DNA of 64,000 bases from Yersinia frederiksenii ATCC 33641 (GCF_000754805.1 NZ_KN150731.1:2715886-2779885), one strand, 5' to 3'. Positions 1 to 10,199 are shown, counted from the stretch's first letter. Numbers and translations are program-made. The notes: generated from the letters alone by a model not told the origin.

Positions 1-195
1 ACCATCAATCTCAGCTTTAGCCCAACCACGGGGCTGCTCGAAATACATGTTAAAATGCAACCGCAGCAAATTGTCCGGTGAAAAATCAATAACCAGAACT
101 GACTCATCCAGTTGTTGTAAGGCCCACGCAAGAGCGGCGGTGACCGATGTGGTACCAATGCCCCCTCTTATTCCTTGTAACGCCAGTACCGGCAT
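1..195 (-). CDS. bcsQ: Cellulose biosynthesis protein BcsQ (5' part only)
   Basis: Only the first 65 codons lie in the window; the gene runs off the left edge. The start reads MPVLALQGIRGGIGTTSVTA, a MinD/ParA-type deviant Walker A P-loop (GGIGTTS). In enterobacteria BcsQ is a MinD-like ATPase that localises the cellulose synthase complex at the cell pole. The ATG lies 3 nt after the bcsR stop with a GGAG about 10 nt upstream, so translation is probably coupled to bcsR. The rest of the synthase operon (bcsABZC) should lie to the left of the window. Confidence 0.85.
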   Translation of the reverse strand, partial: MPVLALQGIRGGIGTTSVTAALAWALQQLDESVLVIDFSPDNLLRLHFNMYFEQPRGWAKAEIDG

Positions 196-198
196 AAA

Positions 199-390
199 CT
201 ATTCACTCCGGGTAGATTGTGCAAGTTCAGCTAGCAATGGCCAACGGGCCATCATTTGGGTTAATCGTTCCTGACGGACAATATCGATATAACTTAATGT
301 GGGTAATGAAAAGGCCTGACTTAATGCTAGTAGATCATCCTGAGCTTCAAGTGAAGTTTTCTCATGAAATCGATTTATTATAGTCTTCAT
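199..390 (-). CDS. bcsR: Cellulose biosynthesis protein BcsR
   Basis: A 63-residue protein with no signal peptide, matching the small YhjR/BcsR family encoded just upstream of bcsQ in enterobacteria. The central segment LSQAFSLPTLSYIDIVRQER followed by a Trp-Pro-Leu-Leu tail is the recognisable part. BcsR works with BcsQ in assembling and regulating the inner-membrane cellulose secretion complex. It is the first gene of the leftward bcs transcription unit and is divergent from bcsE across a 196-bp intergenic region. Confidence 0.85.
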   Translation of the reverse strand: MKTIINRFHEKTSLEAQDDLLALSQAFSLPTLSYIDIVRQERLTQMMARWPLLAELAQSTRSE

Positions 391-586
391 TTATCCGCCT
401 TCAGAAAATAGGCTATGGTAATTAAGTAAAACAAATATGGGAGTATACTTTTCCCTAGTAAGATGAGCCTTAGATTAATATCAAGGTAAGGACATTGGTT
501 AATACTTATCTCAATGTTACAATTGTTCTTTGAATTTATCCAGTGATTGGCCCAATAGCACTTTAACGAAAGCAGATAAATAATCT
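391..586. promoter_or_regulatory. Divergent bcsR/bcsE intergenic region
   Basis: A 196-bp AT-rich gap between the leftward bcsRQ unit and the rightward bcsEFG unit. Promoters for both units must lie here or overlap the gene starts, as in other enterobacterial type II cellulose loci. I could not assign unambiguous -35/-10 boxes by eye. Confidence 0.5.
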
Positions 587-2143
587 ATGTCACGATCTTT
601 CTCTTTAGGTGTTCGAAAAATCTGGGATGAATTAGCCGTAATGCAGGCACCTGGATTCTATTGGGTCAATATTGAACGTCAAATTGATGCCAATTTACTT
701 TGTCAGCAACTTATTCGTAACCAATCTGAAAATACCCGCGCCGCATTGATTTGCTCAGGACTAAAACCTGAAAAATTACTCACAAATATTGAGCATTCTG
801 GCCCAAAAAAATTACCGCTGTTTTCATTACCTGCTCAAAAGAAAGCCTTACAGCATTTGACCAACGATTTAATGCGCGCGCTACGCCCGCAACAGCGGCT
901 TTTTATCTTGTTTGCTCCGGCGAGTTTGTGGCAAACATTTACCAGTGAAGAGATGCAACAGTGGGTGCGGCATATCCAACAATGGTTGGATGCTCAGAAC
1001 TGCACGTTACTGGTGCTGTGCCACAGTTCTGGTATCAATAAAATCAAGAATCAGCTGGTCAGTCAGCACCGCTATTTACAAGGTTTGGCCAGCCTACAAT
1101 GGCAGCAGGATAATGCGCAGTATGTGGTGTCTTGGTGGAGCACCGAGAAAGGGGTGACGGCCAATCAACTGGTCTTGCTGGAAGCAGATGAGCAAGGCTG
1201 GTTCATGGCGGATGAAGTCCAGCAAGTGCTGCCACAATCACGTAATGATGAACATCTGTATTTAGCTGAAACCAGCATTCTGGAAGGGGCTCCGCCGCTA
1301 TCGACCAACTGGCAATTGCTCGAGAGCAATGCAGCGCTGGCTCAGCGGGCGATGAGTGCCCATGCCGCAACCGTAATTTTTGCGCTGAACCAAAGTGAAG
1401 AAATTGACGAAATTGCTCATCAAATCCATAACATACGCCGCCAACGTGGCAATACTGTAAAGATTGTCGTGCGTGAAATGAACGCCAGCCTACGTTACAG
1501 CGATGAGCGATTATTACTGGCCTGTGGGGCAAATCTAATTGTGCCTCACGTCGCGCCGCTGTCACGTTTTCTGACCATGTTAGAGGGTATTCAGGGACAG
1601 CGGTTCTCACGCCATGTTCCTGAAGATATCAATGCGTTATTGGAAGCTTTGCGCCCGCTACAGCTTAAGGGCTATCTACCGCCGGTGGAGTTCAGCCAAT
1701 CGGTTTTGCTACTGATGAACAACACTTTGCTGCCAGAAGATGGCAAGGGCGTATTGGTGGCGCTACGAGCCGTTCCTGGGCTACAAGCACGTCAGGCGCT
1801 GACTCTATGCCATTTACGCCGCTATGGTGATGTGGTGACCGTGTCTGATAACCGTCTGGTCTTGTTCCTATCTACCTGTCGAGTCAATGACTTGGATACC
1901 GCACTGAGCCATATTTTCCGCCTACCGGTGACCGAAGCATTCAGTAACCGGATGGTGTGGTATCAAGATGAAGAAATCATCTCGGAGATGCATCGGATGA
2001 ACTCTCCCGATGCACGGCAGGCAGTTGGTGAGAAGAAAACCTATACACAAGAAACCAGTCGGACTGAGCAATCCGAAGTCATCCGACATATTCCTGAGCC
2101 ACTGACATTGACTATCGGCCATCACAAGGAGAATGCTCAATGA
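587..2143 (+). CDS. bcsE: Cellulose biosynthesis c-di-GMP-binding protein BcsE
   Basis: A 518-residue cytosolic protein, the usual BcsE (YhjS, GIL-domain) length. The C-terminal third carries the c-di-GMP I-site motif RxGD as R412-Y-G-D415, within LCHLRRYGDVV. BcsE binds c-di-GMP and is needed for full cellulose output, recruiting BcsQR/BcsF to the synthase. It is the first gene of a rightward operon, and its stop overlaps the bcsF start by 4 nt (ATGA at 2140-2143), so translation is coupled. The conserved RxGD argues that binding is intact. Confidence 0.93.
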   Translation: MSRSFSLGVRKIWDELAVMQAPGFYWVNIERQIDANLLCQQLIRNQSENTRAALICSGLKPEKLLTNIEHSGPKKLPLFSLPAQKKALQHLTNDLMRALRPQQRLFILFAPASLWQTFTSEEMQQWVRHIQQWLDAQNCTLLVLCHSSGINKIKNQLVSQHRYLQGLASLQWQQDNAQYVVSWWSTEKGVTANQLVLLEADEQGWFMADEVQQVLPQSRNDEHLYLAETSILEGAPPLSTNWQLLESNAALAQRAMSAHAATVIFALNQSEEIDEIAHQIHNIRRQRGNTVKIVVREMNASLRYSDERLLLACGANLIVPHVAPLSRFLTMLEGIQGQRFSRHVPEDINALLEALRPLQLKGYLPPVEFSQSVLLLMNNTLLPEDGKGVLVALRAVPGLQARQALTLCHLRRYGDVVTVSDNRLVLFLSTCRVNDLDTALSHIFRLPVTEAFSNRMVWYQDEEIISEMHRMNSPDARQAVGEKKTYTQETSRTEQSEVIRHIPEPLTLTIGHHKENAQ

Positions 2144-2328
2144 ATCTCAACGACATTTGGCAAATCTTGCTGCTCGGCGCGGTGATTTCTTTCCCGCTCG
2201 GCTATATGGCGTGCCGTCGATTCCCGAAATGGTGGGAGAAAAAACAACATTTATTCTTATCCGCGCGCTATTTAAAATCAGAAGGGATCTGGTTGCGTGA
2301 TGACTCCTCTTCACAGAATAAGAAATAA
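2140..2328 (+). CDS. bcsF: Cellulose biosynthesis membrane protein BcsF
   Basis: A 62-residue protein with one N-terminal transmembrane helix (about residues 5-25, IWQILLLGAVISFPLGYMAC) and a basic cytoplasmic tail, typical of BcsF/YhjT. It anchors BcsE to the membrane and supports phosphoethanolamine modification of cellulose. The ATG overlaps the bcsE stop, and bcsG starts 2 nt after its stop, so the three genes form a tight operon. Confidence 0.9.
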   Translation: MNLNDIWQILLLGAVISFPLGYMACRRFPKWWEKKQHLFLSARYLKSEGIWLRDDSSSQNKK

Positions 2329-2330
2329 CC

Positions 2331-4001
2331 ATGAACGCAAAAAATAAACAGCAAGAGTCGCAGAACCCTTGGCGCTATTGGCGCGGTCTCGGTGCATGGA
2401 ACTACTATTTCCTGCTAAAATTTGCCCTATTGTGGTTTGGTTACCTTAACTTCCATCCATTGGCTAACCTGGTGTTTCTTGCCTTCCTGCTCTTCCCGAT
2501 CCCGTCGTATCGAGTCCATCGCTGGCGTCACTGGATTGCAATCCCCATTGGTATCGGCCTGCTCTATCACGATACTTGGCTACCGGGTATCAACAGCATT
2601 ATCAGCCAAGGCTCGCAGGTGACTGGCTTTAGTCTTAGCTATCTAATTGAATTATTTAATCGTTTTATTAACTGGACGATGATCGGCACGGCCTTTGTCA
2701 TTCTGGTCGGCTACCTGTTTATCTCACAATGGATTCGCGTCACTGTTTTTGTCGTTGCAGCCATGATTTGGCTGAATATCGTTGATATTGCCGGGCCGGC
2801 TTTCTCACTGACACCCGCCGTTGAAACAGCGGCAACATTAGCGCCAGCAACCTCTAACCCAACCGCAATCGATACAGGGCAAGCCACCCCTGGCAGTAGC
2901 CCCGTCGTCACCAGTAGTCCGCCAACCGATGCCAATTTAGCCGCTTATCTAAATGCATTTTATGAGCAAGAGAAAACACGCCGTACGACATTCCCGGCAT
3001 CACTGCCTGGAGACGCACAGCCCTTTGATTTATTAGTTATTAATATCTGTTCACTCTCATGGTCAGATATTGAAGCTATTCAGCTGGATAAACACCCACT
3101 GTGGAGTAAGTTCGATATTCTGTTTAAGAATTTTAACTCTGCCACCGCTTACAGTGGCCCGGCGTCTATCCGCTTGCTGCGCGCCAGCTGCGGCCAGTCA
3201 TCTCACAAAGATCTGTATCAGCCACAGGACCAACAATGCTATCTGCTTGATAATTTAGCAAAACTTGGCTTTACCTCCCAGCTGATGATGGATCATTCTG
3301 GTGTCTTTGGCCAATATCTGCAAAACCTGCAGGATGAGGGCAATATGCGTGCGCCATTGATGTCACAGGCGGGTATCAGTAACCAATTAGCCTCCTTTGA
3401 TGGTGAGCCGATTTACAATGATCTAGAGCTACTTAATCGCTGGCTAGCCGAGCAGAAGAAAGGGGGCGATGCCCGTAGCGCAACCTTCATGAATATCATT
3501 CCATTACACGATGGGAACCGTTCCGCCAGCACCAACAAAATGGTCGACTATCGTATTCGAGCCAAGATTCTCTTTGACCAGTTAGACACTTTCTTTGACG
3601 AGTTGGAGAAATCAGGTCGTAAAGTCATGGTGGTGTTGGTACCTGAACATGGTGCCGCCTTGGTCGGTGATAAAATGCAGATGTCTGGCCTGCGGGATAT
3701 CCCAAGCCCTAGCATCACCCACATTCCGGTGGGGATTAAGCTGATTGGTATGAAGGCTCCACAACCTGCCAGCCCAGTAGTGGTTAGCGCGCCAAGTAGC
3801 TATCTGGCGGTCTCTGAATTAGTGTCGCGGATGGTTGATGGCAAGATATTCACTGCACCGAATATTGATTGGCAAACCTTGACACAAGGGCTGCCGGAAA
3901 CTGCTGTAGTATCAGAAAATGATAATGCCATTGTGATGCAATATCAGGGTAAATCCTATATTCGACTTAATGGTGGCGACTGGGTACCTTACCCGCAATA
4001 A
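2331..4001 (+). CDS. bcsG: Cellulose phosphoethanolamine transferase BcsG
   Basis: A 556-residue inner-membrane protein with N-terminal helices (about residues 25-155), a Ser/Thr/Pro-rich linker and a periplasmic alkaline-phosphatase-fold domain. BcsG transfers phosphoethanolamine from phosphatidylethanolamine to glucosyl residues of cellulose. The catalytic residues known from E. coli (Cys243, Ser278, Glu442, His443) are matched here by C240 (NICSLSWSD), S275 (AYSGPAS) and E439-H440 (VPEHG), each offset by three. The strain should therefore make pEtN-cellulose if the left part of the locus is intact. It is the last gene of bcsEFG. Confidence 0.93.
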   Translation: MNAKNKQQESQNPWRYWRGLGAWNYYFLLKFALLWFGYLNFHPLANLVFLAFLLFPIPSYRVHRWRHWIAIPIGIGLLYHDTWLPGINSIISQGSQVTGFSLSYLIELFNRFINWTMIGTAFVILVGYLFISQWIRVTVFVVAAMIWLNIVDIAGPAFSLTPAVETAATLAPATSNPTAIDTGQATPGSSPVVTSSPPTDANLAAYLNAFYEQEKTRRTTFPASLPGDAQPFDLLVINICSLSWSDIEAIQLDKHPLWSKFDILFKNFNSATAYSGPASIRLLRASCGQSSHKDLYQPQDQQCYLLDNLAKLGFTSQLMMDHSGVFGQYLQNLQDEGNMRAPLMSQAGISNQLASFDGEPIYNDLELLNRWLAEQKKGGDARSATFMNIIPLHDGNRSASTNKMVDYRIRAKILFDQLDTFFDELEKSGRKVMVVLVPEHGAALVGDKMQMSGLRDIPSPSITHIPVGIKLIGMKAPQPASPVVVSAPSSYLAVSELVSRMVDGKIFTAPNIDWQTLTQGLPETAVVSENDNAIVMQYQGKSYIRLNGGDWVPYPQ

Positions 4002-4035
4002 ATAACAGCCTGTTTATGGCTTAATTGGTCCAACT

Positions 4036-4062
4036 AAGGGTGCATTTATTGCACCCTTTCTA
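4036..4062 (+). terminator. Intrinsic terminator after bcsG
   Basis: A perfect 9-bp stem (AAGGGTGCA / TGCACCCTT) with a 5-nt loop, followed by a short T-rich stretch, 35 bp beyond the bcsG stop codon. Confidence 0.75.
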
Positions 4063-4313
4063 TTCATTATTGAATGAGAAATGAATCAAACACGATAACA
4101 TTAACCGTAGATAAGAATAATATTCCACATGACTTAGTCTAAAATGCGAATCAATTTCATTATAATTTAAGTCTTACATACTTACTTAGCTTACTAATGG
4201 CTTTATAGTTTATAATTTCGTAATTGTTTATTTACATGAAAATTGAATATATTTGCCGGTATCAATTTGACAAAATATTTTTATAACCTATATGGCTATA
4301 TTTTTATTTCGTG
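4063..4313. other. Gene-free AT-rich spacer between bcsG and dppF
   Basis: About 250 bp of AT-rich sequence between the two terminators of convergent units. I see no credible coding frame, RNA gene or repeat in it. Confidence 0.6.
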
Positions 4314-4346
4314 ATAAAAAAACGCCGAGTTTCCGGCGTTTTTTTA
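4314..4346 (-). terminator. Intrinsic terminator of the dpp operon (bidirectional)
   Basis: A GC-rich stem (AACGCCG / CGGCGTT) flanked by A-runs and T-runs on opposite sides, so it can terminate leftward dpp transcripts and any readthrough from bcsG. It lies 35 bp past the dppF stop. Confidence 0.85.
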
Positions 4347-4379
4347 TATAGCTCTACAGTCTGAAAGAATATAGCAGCC

Positions 4380-5402
4380 TTAGTTGGTTTTCTCTGCTTC
4401 ATCCTGATCAACAGCAAAGCAGGCGACCATTTGCTCACCATACTGCTTTAGTTGCGGTTGCAACTGAGTGCAAGTCCCAAATGCCCGGCGACAGCGGGCA
4501 TTAAATGCACAACCAGGAGGTGGGTTCATTGGGCTAGGTAATTCACCCGTCAACTTAATACGCTCACGACGCATATCCGGATTCAGACGAGGTGTCGCCG
4601 ATAACAGCGCCTGAGTATAAGGGTGACGTGGATTATTAAAAATGGCCTCTTTACTGCCTTTCTCAACACAACGCCCTAGATACATCACCATCACTTCGTC
4701 AGCGATATGCTCAACCACGGACAAATCATGGGAGATAAAGACATACGACAGCCCCAATTCCTGCTGCAGATCCATCATCAGGTTCAATACCTGCGCCCGC
4801 ACAGATACATCCAGTGCCGAAACAGGTTCATCGGCAATCACCACATCAGGATTCAGCATCAACCCTCGGGCAATAGCAATACGCTGACGCTGACCGCCCG
4901 AGAACATATGCGGATAGCGGTCATAGTGCTCAGTTTTCAGACCCACCTTTGCCATCATCGCCAATGTTTTTTCGCGACGTTCTTGGCGATTGAGCGTGGT
5001 ATTGATTTGTAGTGGTTCTTCCAGAATCTGCCCCACTTTCTTACGCGGATTCAAAGAACCATACGGGTTCTGGAACACAATCTGGATTTTCTGACGTCGC
5101 AGCTTTTCAGCACTTTCATCTGGCTTGAGCAAATCCTGACCTTGGTAGTAAAGCTCGCCACCGGTCGGAATTTCTATCATGGTCAGCAAACGGCCCAACG
5201 TGGATTTACCACAGCCAGACTCCCCAACCACCGCCAATGTTTTGCCTCGTTCCAAGGTGAACGAAACCCCATCCAACGCCTTAACCAAGCGCTCCGGTGC
5301 AAAGAACCCTTTTTTAACTGGGTAATATTTCTTTAAATCGATGGCTTGCAACAGAGGCTTTGATGCCTGTGATTCATTTTTCATTTCAGTTGATTGGCTC
5401 AT
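4380..5402 (-). CDS. dppF: Dipeptide ABC transporter ATP-binding protein DppF
   Basis: A 340-residue ABC ATPase of the oligopeptide/dipeptide subfamily: Walker [10 protein letters not shown], signature [15 protein letters not shown], Walker [13 protein letters not shown], and the C-terminal oligopeptide-transporter extension with its Cys-rich segment ([15 protein letters not shown]). With DppD it powers import of dipeptides through DppBC. It is the last gene of dppABCDF; its start overlaps the dppD stop by 4 nt. A terminator follows directly. Confidence 0.95.
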   Translation of the reverse strand: MSQSTEMKNESQASKPLLQAIDLKKYYPVKKGFFAPERLVKALDGVSFTLERGKTLAVVGESGCGKSTLGRLLTMIEIPTGGELYYQGQDLLKPDESAEKLRRQKIQIVFQNPYGSLNPRKKVGQILEEPLQINTTLNRQERREKTLAMMAKVGLKTEHYDRYPHMFSGGQRQRIAIARGLMLNPDVVIADEPVSALDVSVRAQVLNLMMDLQQELGLSYVFISHDLSVVEHIADEVMVMYLGRCVEKGSKEAIFNNPRHPYTQALLSATPRLNPDMRRERIKLTGELPSPMNPPPGCAFNARCRRAFGTCTQLQPQLKQYGEQMVACFAVDQDEAEKTN

Positions 5403-6379
5403 AAGGTCGGCCTCCCCGCATCATCGAGCGGTGTATGGCATTTAACCTGACGCCCCGCCGGCCCCAGTAATTCTGGCTCTTCACGGCGGCACCTCTCATT
5501 AGCATATGGGCAACGTGGATTAAGCAGACAACCTTCAGGCCGGTCATATTTGCCCGGAACCACACCCGGTAATGATGCCAACCGCGCTTTATCCTGGGCA
5601 AACTCCGGTAGCGCCCGCAATAATGCCTGGGTATATGGATGACGTGGCGCACGGAAAATTTCTGACGATTTACCGGTTTCAACCACCTGACCGGCATACA
5701 TCACAATAATATGATGAGCAGCCTCAGCAACCAGTGCCAAGTCATGGGTAATCAGCAATAGCGCCATATTTTCCCGCTGCTGTAATTCCAGCAGCAATTC
5801 AATGATCTGCGCCTGAATAGTCACATCCAGAGCCGTCGTCGGTTCATCGGCAATCAGCAACTTCGGCCGACAGGCAATGGCCATCGCGATCATGACACGT
5901 TGGCTCATCCCGCCTGACAGTTGGTGTGGGTACACATCCAGCCGTGAGGCCGGATCAGGAATCCCTACCAAGGTCAGCAAATCGACTGCGCGCTGATGAC
6001 GGGTTTTGCGGTTGCCCCCCTGATGCACCTTCAGTGCCTCCATGATCTGGAAGCCGACGGTGTAACACGGATTAAGACTGGTCATCGGGTCTTGGAAAAT
6101 CATCGCAATTTCCGACCCCACCAGTTGACGCCGCTCTTTTTCCGAGATCTTCGTCAGGTCACGACCATTAAACTCCAGCTTGTCGGCCATCACTTTGCCG
6201 GGATAATCAATTAGCCCCATGATTGCCAGTGAACTAACTGATTTGCCGGAACCCGATTCACCAACGATCCCAACTACCTGACCTTGATCAATACTGTAAC
6301 TGATACGATCTACGGCTTTGAACGGCGCGCCTTCGTCGCCGAAGTGCACCGACAATTTGTCTACATTTAAAAGTGCCAT
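5399..6379 (-). CDS. dppD: Dipeptide ABC transporter ATP-binding protein DppD
   Basis: ABC ATPase with Walker [10 protein letters not shown], signature [15 protein letters not shown], Walker [13 protein letters not shown] and the C-terminal Cys cluster of peptide importers ([14 protein letters not shown]). I place the start at the ATG ending at 6379 ([13 protein letters not shown]), which matches the E. coli DppD N-terminus. A 15-codon upstream extension in frame overlaps dppC and has no family counterpart. DppD pairs with DppF as the heterodimeric motor of the importer. Confidence 0.94.
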   Translation of the reverse strand: MALLNVDKLSVHFGDEGAPFKAVDRISYSIDQGQVVGIVGESGSGKSVSSLAIMGLIDYPGKVMADKLEFNGRDLTKISEKERRQLVGSEIAMIFQDPMTSLNPCYTVGFQIMEALKVHQGGNRKTRHQRAVDLLTLVGIPDPASRLDVYPHQLSGGMSQRVMIAMAIACRPKLLIADEPTTALDVTIQAQIIELLLELQQRENMALLLITHDLALVAEAAHHIIVMYAGQVVETGKSSEIFRAPRHPYTQALLRALPEFAQDKARLASLPGVVPGKYDRPEGCLLNPRCPYANERCRREEPELLGPAGRQVKCHTPLDDAGRPTL

Positions 6380-6392
6380 CTCTCTACCTCTG

Positions 6393-7295
6393 TTACTGCT
6401 TGAGTTTGGGGTCGAGAGCATCACGCAGGCCGTCCCCCATCAGGTTAAACGCCAGAACCGTCAGCAGAATCGCCACACCGGGGAAGGTCACGACCCACCA
6501 GGCGCTTTGTGCGAACTGCAACACATCAGAGAGCATGGTGCCCCATTCTGGTGTTGGCGGTTGTGCACCCATGCCGAGGAAACCGAGAGCCGCCATATCC
6601 AGAATGGCGTTAGAGAAGCCGAGAGAAGCCTGCACGATTAACGGCGCAAGGCAGTTTGGCAAAATATTGATAAACATCTGACGCATCGAACTCGCACCGG
6701 CCACTCTGGAGGCCGTCACATAGTCACGATTGACCTCAACCAGCACCGCGGCCCGTGTCAAACGTACGTAGTGCGGCAAGGCCACAAAAGTTAACGCCAA
6801 CGAGGCATTTACAATTGAAGGCCCGAATACCGCCACCAGCACTAATGCCAGCAGCAAGCTTGGCAGTGCCAGCATGATATCGACAACGCGCATAATGATG
6901 GCATCGACGATGCCGCCAAAATAGCCAGCCAGTAAGCCGAAAATGACCCCCATGACCAGCGACAGCACCACCACCAGACAACCCACTAACAGTGAGAGGC
7001 GAGCGCCATACATCAGGCGCGACAAGACATCGCGGCCCACATCATCAGTACCGAGAATAAACTTCCAGCTACCGCCTTCTTCCCAGACCGGCGGTTTCAA
7101 TAATGCGTCGCGAAATTGCTCTGCCGGGCCGTGTGGGGCAAGCCAGGTCGCGCCAGCGGCAATTAGCAGCATAAGAATGATGTAAAACAGGCCGATAACA
7201 GCCCCTTTATTGCGCTTGAAATAGTGCCAAAACTCCTGCAAGGGAGTCATCGGCTTCGGCGCATTTTTTACTGTAGACTCAGTAAGTTGAGACAT
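6393..7295 (-). CDS. dppC: Dipeptide ABC transporter permease DppC
   Basis: A 300-residue inner-membrane permease with a long cytoplasmic N-terminus, six predicted helices and the binding-protein-dependent permease (EAA) loop around [20 protein letters not shown], which contacts the ATPases. It forms the translocation channel with DppB. It lies 10 bp after dppB and 13 bp before dppD within the operon. Confidence 0.95.
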   Translation of the reverse strand: MSQLTESTVKNAPKPMTPLQEFWHYFKRNKGAVIGLFYIILMLLIAAGATWLAPHGPAEQFRDALLKPPVWEEGGSWKFILGTDDVGRDVLSRLMYGARLSLLVGCLVVVLSLVMGVIFGLLAGYFGGIVDAIIMRVVDIMLALPSLLLALVLVAVFGPSIVNASLALTFVALPHYVRLTRAAVLVEVNRDYVTASRVAGASSMRQMFINILPNCLAPLIVQASLGFSNAILDMAALGFLGMGAQPPTPEWGTMLSDVLQFAQSAWWVVTFPGVAILLTVLAFNLMGDGLRDALDPKLKQ

Positions 7296-7305
7296 TTCGC
7301 GCCCC

Positions 7306-8325
7306 TTATTTCTTGTGACGAATACGCGGGTTAACTACGCCATAAAGCACATCTACCAGCAAGTTAACTAAAATAATCATGATCGCGACCAGCAACACCC
7401 CACCCTGCACCACCGGGTAATCTCGACGTTGCAATGCATCCATCAACCAGCGGCCTAATCCTGGCCAGGAGAAAATGGTTTCCGTCAGAATGGCACCTGC
7501 CAGCATGGTGCCGACTTGCAAGCCAATCACCGTGACCACCGGTAGCAAAGCATTACGCAGGGCATGAACCACAATCACTCGCATCCGGCTCAAACCTTTG
7601 GCTCGCGCGGTACGGATATAGTCTTCACCCAACACTTCCAGCATTGAGGAGCGAGTCATACGCACGATAACGGCAAGGGGAATGGTACCTAATACAATGG
7701 CGGGCAAAATCATGTGCATCACGGCGTCTTTAAAGTCGCCGGGCTCACCCCAGATAAGGGTGTCAATCAGCATAAAACCGGTTAACGGCAGACTGTCATC
7801 AAGGAAAACAGTATCGCTGACCCGCCCCGAAACCGGGGTAAGGTTCCATTGCACCGAAACCAGCATGATAAGCATGATGCCCCACCAGAAGATAGGCATC
7901 GAGTAACCGGTCAGGGAGATCCCAACGGCGGTGTGATCGAATATTGAACCGCGTTTGACTGCCGCCAACACACCGACAGGAATACCTACCGCAATGGCAA
8001 ACAGCATCGCGCAGATTCCAAGTTCCAGTGTCGCTTTAAAGCGGGGAACAAACTCTTCCCAGACAGCAATACGGCTTTTCAGCGAAATGCCGAGATCGCC
8101 ATGTAATACGCCATTCACATAATGGAAGTATTGTTGATAAAGAGGCTTATCTAGCCCCATTTCCGCCATGATTTGAGCATGACGCTCGGTGGAGATACCG
8201 CGTTCCCCGGCCATGATGGTTACCGGGTCGCCCGGGATCATATGAACAAAAGCAAAGGTCAGCAAAGTAATGCCGATAAACGTTGGGATAACTAACCCCA
8301 AACGTCGGAGTATGAACTGCAACAT
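7306..8325 (-). CDS. dppB: Dipeptide ABC transporter permease DppB
   Basis: A 339-residue permease. I start it at MLQFILRRLGLVIPTF, identical in register to E. coli DppB; an in-frame extension of 23 codons upstream looks non-coding. The EAA loop (RTARAKGLSRMRVIVVHALRN) is present. First of the membrane genes after a 226-bp gap from dppA that contains a hairpin, consistent with much higher expression of the binding protein than of the permeases. Confidence 0.95.
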   Translation of the reverse strand: MLQFILRRLGLVIPTFIGITLLTFAFVHMIPGDPVTIMAGERGISTERHAQIMAEMGLDKPLYQQYFHYVNGVLHGDLGISLKSRIAVWEEFVPRFKATLELGICAMLFAIAVGIPVGVLAAVKRGSIFDHTAVGISLTGYSMPIFWWGIMLIMLVSVQWNLTPVSGRVSDTVFLDDSLPLTGFMLIDTLIWGEPGDFKDAVMHMILPAIVLGTIPLAVIVRMTRSSMLEVLGEDYIRTARAKGLSRMRVIVVHALRNALLPVVTVIGLQVGTMLAGAILTETIFSWPGLGRWLMDALQRRDYPVVQGGVLLVAIMIILVNLLVDVLYGVVNPRIRHKK

Positions 8326-8500
8326 ATCCCGAACTCTCTGTGTAGAATGCCGAGTTGCTCGTAGGCAACCAAGCTTATCCCCTTCATACGTCAAGTTGCA
8401 GGGGTGTTAGCAGCATTCATTCACTTGCTGCCTACCTGCAATTCCACGTACTTTGGGTTATATGGCTCACATCTGTATCTGTCTTAACCTAAATGAAGAA

Positions 8501-8531
8501 GCCGGTGCACATGCTATGCACGCCCACCGGC
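8501..8531 (-). promoter_or_regulatory. Intercistronic hairpin between dppA and dppB
   Basis: A 7-bp GC-rich stem (GCCGGTG / CACCGGC) with a 17-nt loop that contains a second small palindrome, 20 bp past the dppA stop. The T-tract downstream is weak. I infer partial termination or 3'-end stabilisation of dppA mRNA, a common arrangement for ABC binding-protein genes. Confidence 0.6.
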
Positions 8532-8551
8532 CCTATTTCACTGGGTTAAAA

Positions 8552-10159
8552 TTAATCCAGGGACACGTTCTCGAAATGGTGTTTACCCAACGGATCAACA
8601 ACATAGCCTTTCACTTCTTTACGCACTGGCTCGTATACGGTTGAGTGAGCAACAATCAGCGCTGGCGCTTGATCATGCATAACAACCTGAGCTTGTTTGT
8701 AAAGAGCCACACGTTTGTCGTGGTCAGACTCAGCACGCGCTGGCTGGATCACGTCTTCAAACGGCTTATAACACCATTTGGAGTAGTTAGAACCTTGCTT
8801 AGCCGCATCACAGCTGAACAGCGTGGCGAAGAAGTTGTCTGGGTCCCCATTGTCCCCGGTCCAACCCATCATCACAGTTTCATGTTCGCCGTCTTTAGCT
8901 CGTTTGAGGTACTCGCCCCACTCGTAAGTCACAATTTTGGCTTTCACGCCAACTTTCGCCCAGTCAGACTGGATCATTTCAGCCATACGACGCGCATTTG
9001 GGTTATAAGGGCGCTGAACGGGCATGGCCCACAGATCGATGGCGAAACCATCTGGCAGACCCGCTTCTTTCAGCAACTCTTTCGCTTTAGCCGGGTCATA
9101 TGGGTAATCTTTCACCTCATCGTTGTAGCCCCACATAGTAGGTGGGATCAGGTTTTTGGCAGCCTGGCCAGCGCCCTGATAAACCGCATCGATAATCGCT
9201 TCTTTGTTAACTGCCATGGTCAACGCCTGGCGAACTTTCACGTTATCCAGCGGTTTTTTCTCAACGTTGAAGGAGAGGTAACCGACGTTCAAGCCCGGTT
9301 GCTCCATCAAATTGATGGTTTTGTCTTGTTTCATGCGGGCAATGTCAGCCGGGTTAGGGTATGGCATAACCTGACATTCATTTTTCTGCAATTTCGCATA
9401 ACGAACAGAGGCATCTGGCGTAATCGAGAAGACCAGACGATCAATTTTTGGTTTGGTGCCCCAGTAACCATCAAATGCTTTGTACAGGATGCGAGAATCT
9501 TTTTGATATTGCTGCAACTGGAACGGGCCGGTACCAATTGGGTTCAAATCGACTTTTTCTGGCGTGCCCGCTTTCAGCATGCCGTCAGCATATTCAGCAG
9601 ACAGAATTGACGCGAAGTCCATCGCCAGGTCAGCCAGGAATGGCGACTCAGGACGAGCCAGTTCGAAGCGAACTGTATTATCATCAACTTTAACAATATT
9701 GGTGATCAAATCACCCATACCCATACCTTGGAAGTATTCATAGCTGCCGCCAGACACTTTATGGTACGGATGTTTATCATCTTTCTGACGCATGAAGGAA
9801 TAAATCACGTCATCAGCATTGAAATCGCGGGTGGGTTTGAAGTCTTTATTATCTTGCCACTTCACACCTTTACGCAGATGGAAAGTGTAGGCTTTGCCGT
9901 CTTCACTAATTTCCCACTTCTCAGCCAGACCCGGTTCAATTTCAGTCGTCCCGAGTTTAAATTCAACCAGACGGTTGTAGATAGGAACCGAGCTTGCATC
10001 ATATGTCGTGCCAGAGGTGAAAAGCTGCGGGTTGAAGCCTTCCGGAGAACCTTCAGAACAATAAACCAATGTTTTCGCTTGTACACTGGCCGCGACAGTC
10101 AGTGCAATCAGCCCAATACCGAATTTCAGTATCCCTGTTTTTCCCAAGGAAATCGTCAT
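8552..10159 (-). CDS. dppA: Periplasmic dipeptide-binding protein DppA
   Basis: A 535-residue secreted protein of the SBP_bac_5 family. It has a Sec signal peptide (about residues 1-28, ending SVQA-KTLVYCSEG) and a mature domain typical of DppA, including SPEGFNPQLFTSG and GWTGDNGDPDNFFATLFSCD. It binds dipeptides (in E. coli also delta-aminolevulinate and haem) and hands them to DppBC. A GGAG lies 8 nt before the ATG. The leader carries a CA-rich stretch suited to GcvB repression (separate entry). Confidence 0.95.
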   Translation of the reverse strand: MTISLGKTGILKFGIGLIALTVAASVQAKTLVYCSEGSPEGFNPQLFTSGTTYDASSVPIYNRLVEFKLGTTEIEPGLAEKWEISEDGKAYTFHLRKGVKWQDNKDFKPTRDFNADDVIYSFMRQKDDKHPYHKVSGGSYEYFQGMGMGDLITNIVKVDDNTVRFELARPESPFLADLAMDFASILSAEYADGMLKAGTPEKVDLNPIGTGPFQLQQYQKDSRILYKAFDGYWGTKPKIDRLVFSITPDASVRYAKLQKNECQVMPYPNPADIARMKQDKTINLMEQPGLNVGYLSFNVEKKPLDNVKVRQALTMAVNKEAIIDAVYQGAGQAAKNLIPPTMWGYNDEVKDYPYDPAKAKELLKEAGLPDGFAIDLWAMPVQRPYNPNARRMAEMIQSDWAKVGVKAKIVTYEWGEYLKRAKDGEHETVMMGWTGDNGDPDNFFATLFSCDAAKQGSNYSKWCYKPFEDVIQPARAESDHDKRVALYKQAQVVMHDQAPALIVAHSTVYEPVRKEVKGYVVDPLGKHHFENVSLD

Positions 10160-10177
10160 CGCTTGTGCTCCATTATG

Positions 10178-10197
10178 GTGATGTGTGTTGTGTGTAC
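10178..10197 (-). promoter_or_regulatory. CA-rich dppA leader segment, probable GcvB target
   Basis: On the leftward strand the leader reads as a run of ACACACAACACACATCACC about 20-40 nt before the dppA start. dppA is an established target of the small RNA GcvB in E. coli and Salmonella, whose GU-rich R1 region pairs with CA-rich leaders. That the same control works here is inference from the motif. Confidence 0.6.
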
Positions 10198-10199
10198 GG

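Noticed and set aside
8645-9610. A 321-codon open frame on the plus strand
   Set aside because: It lies wholly opposite dppA, is rich in Phe/Arg/His as antisense frames of a binding-protein gene tend to be, and has no ribosome site.
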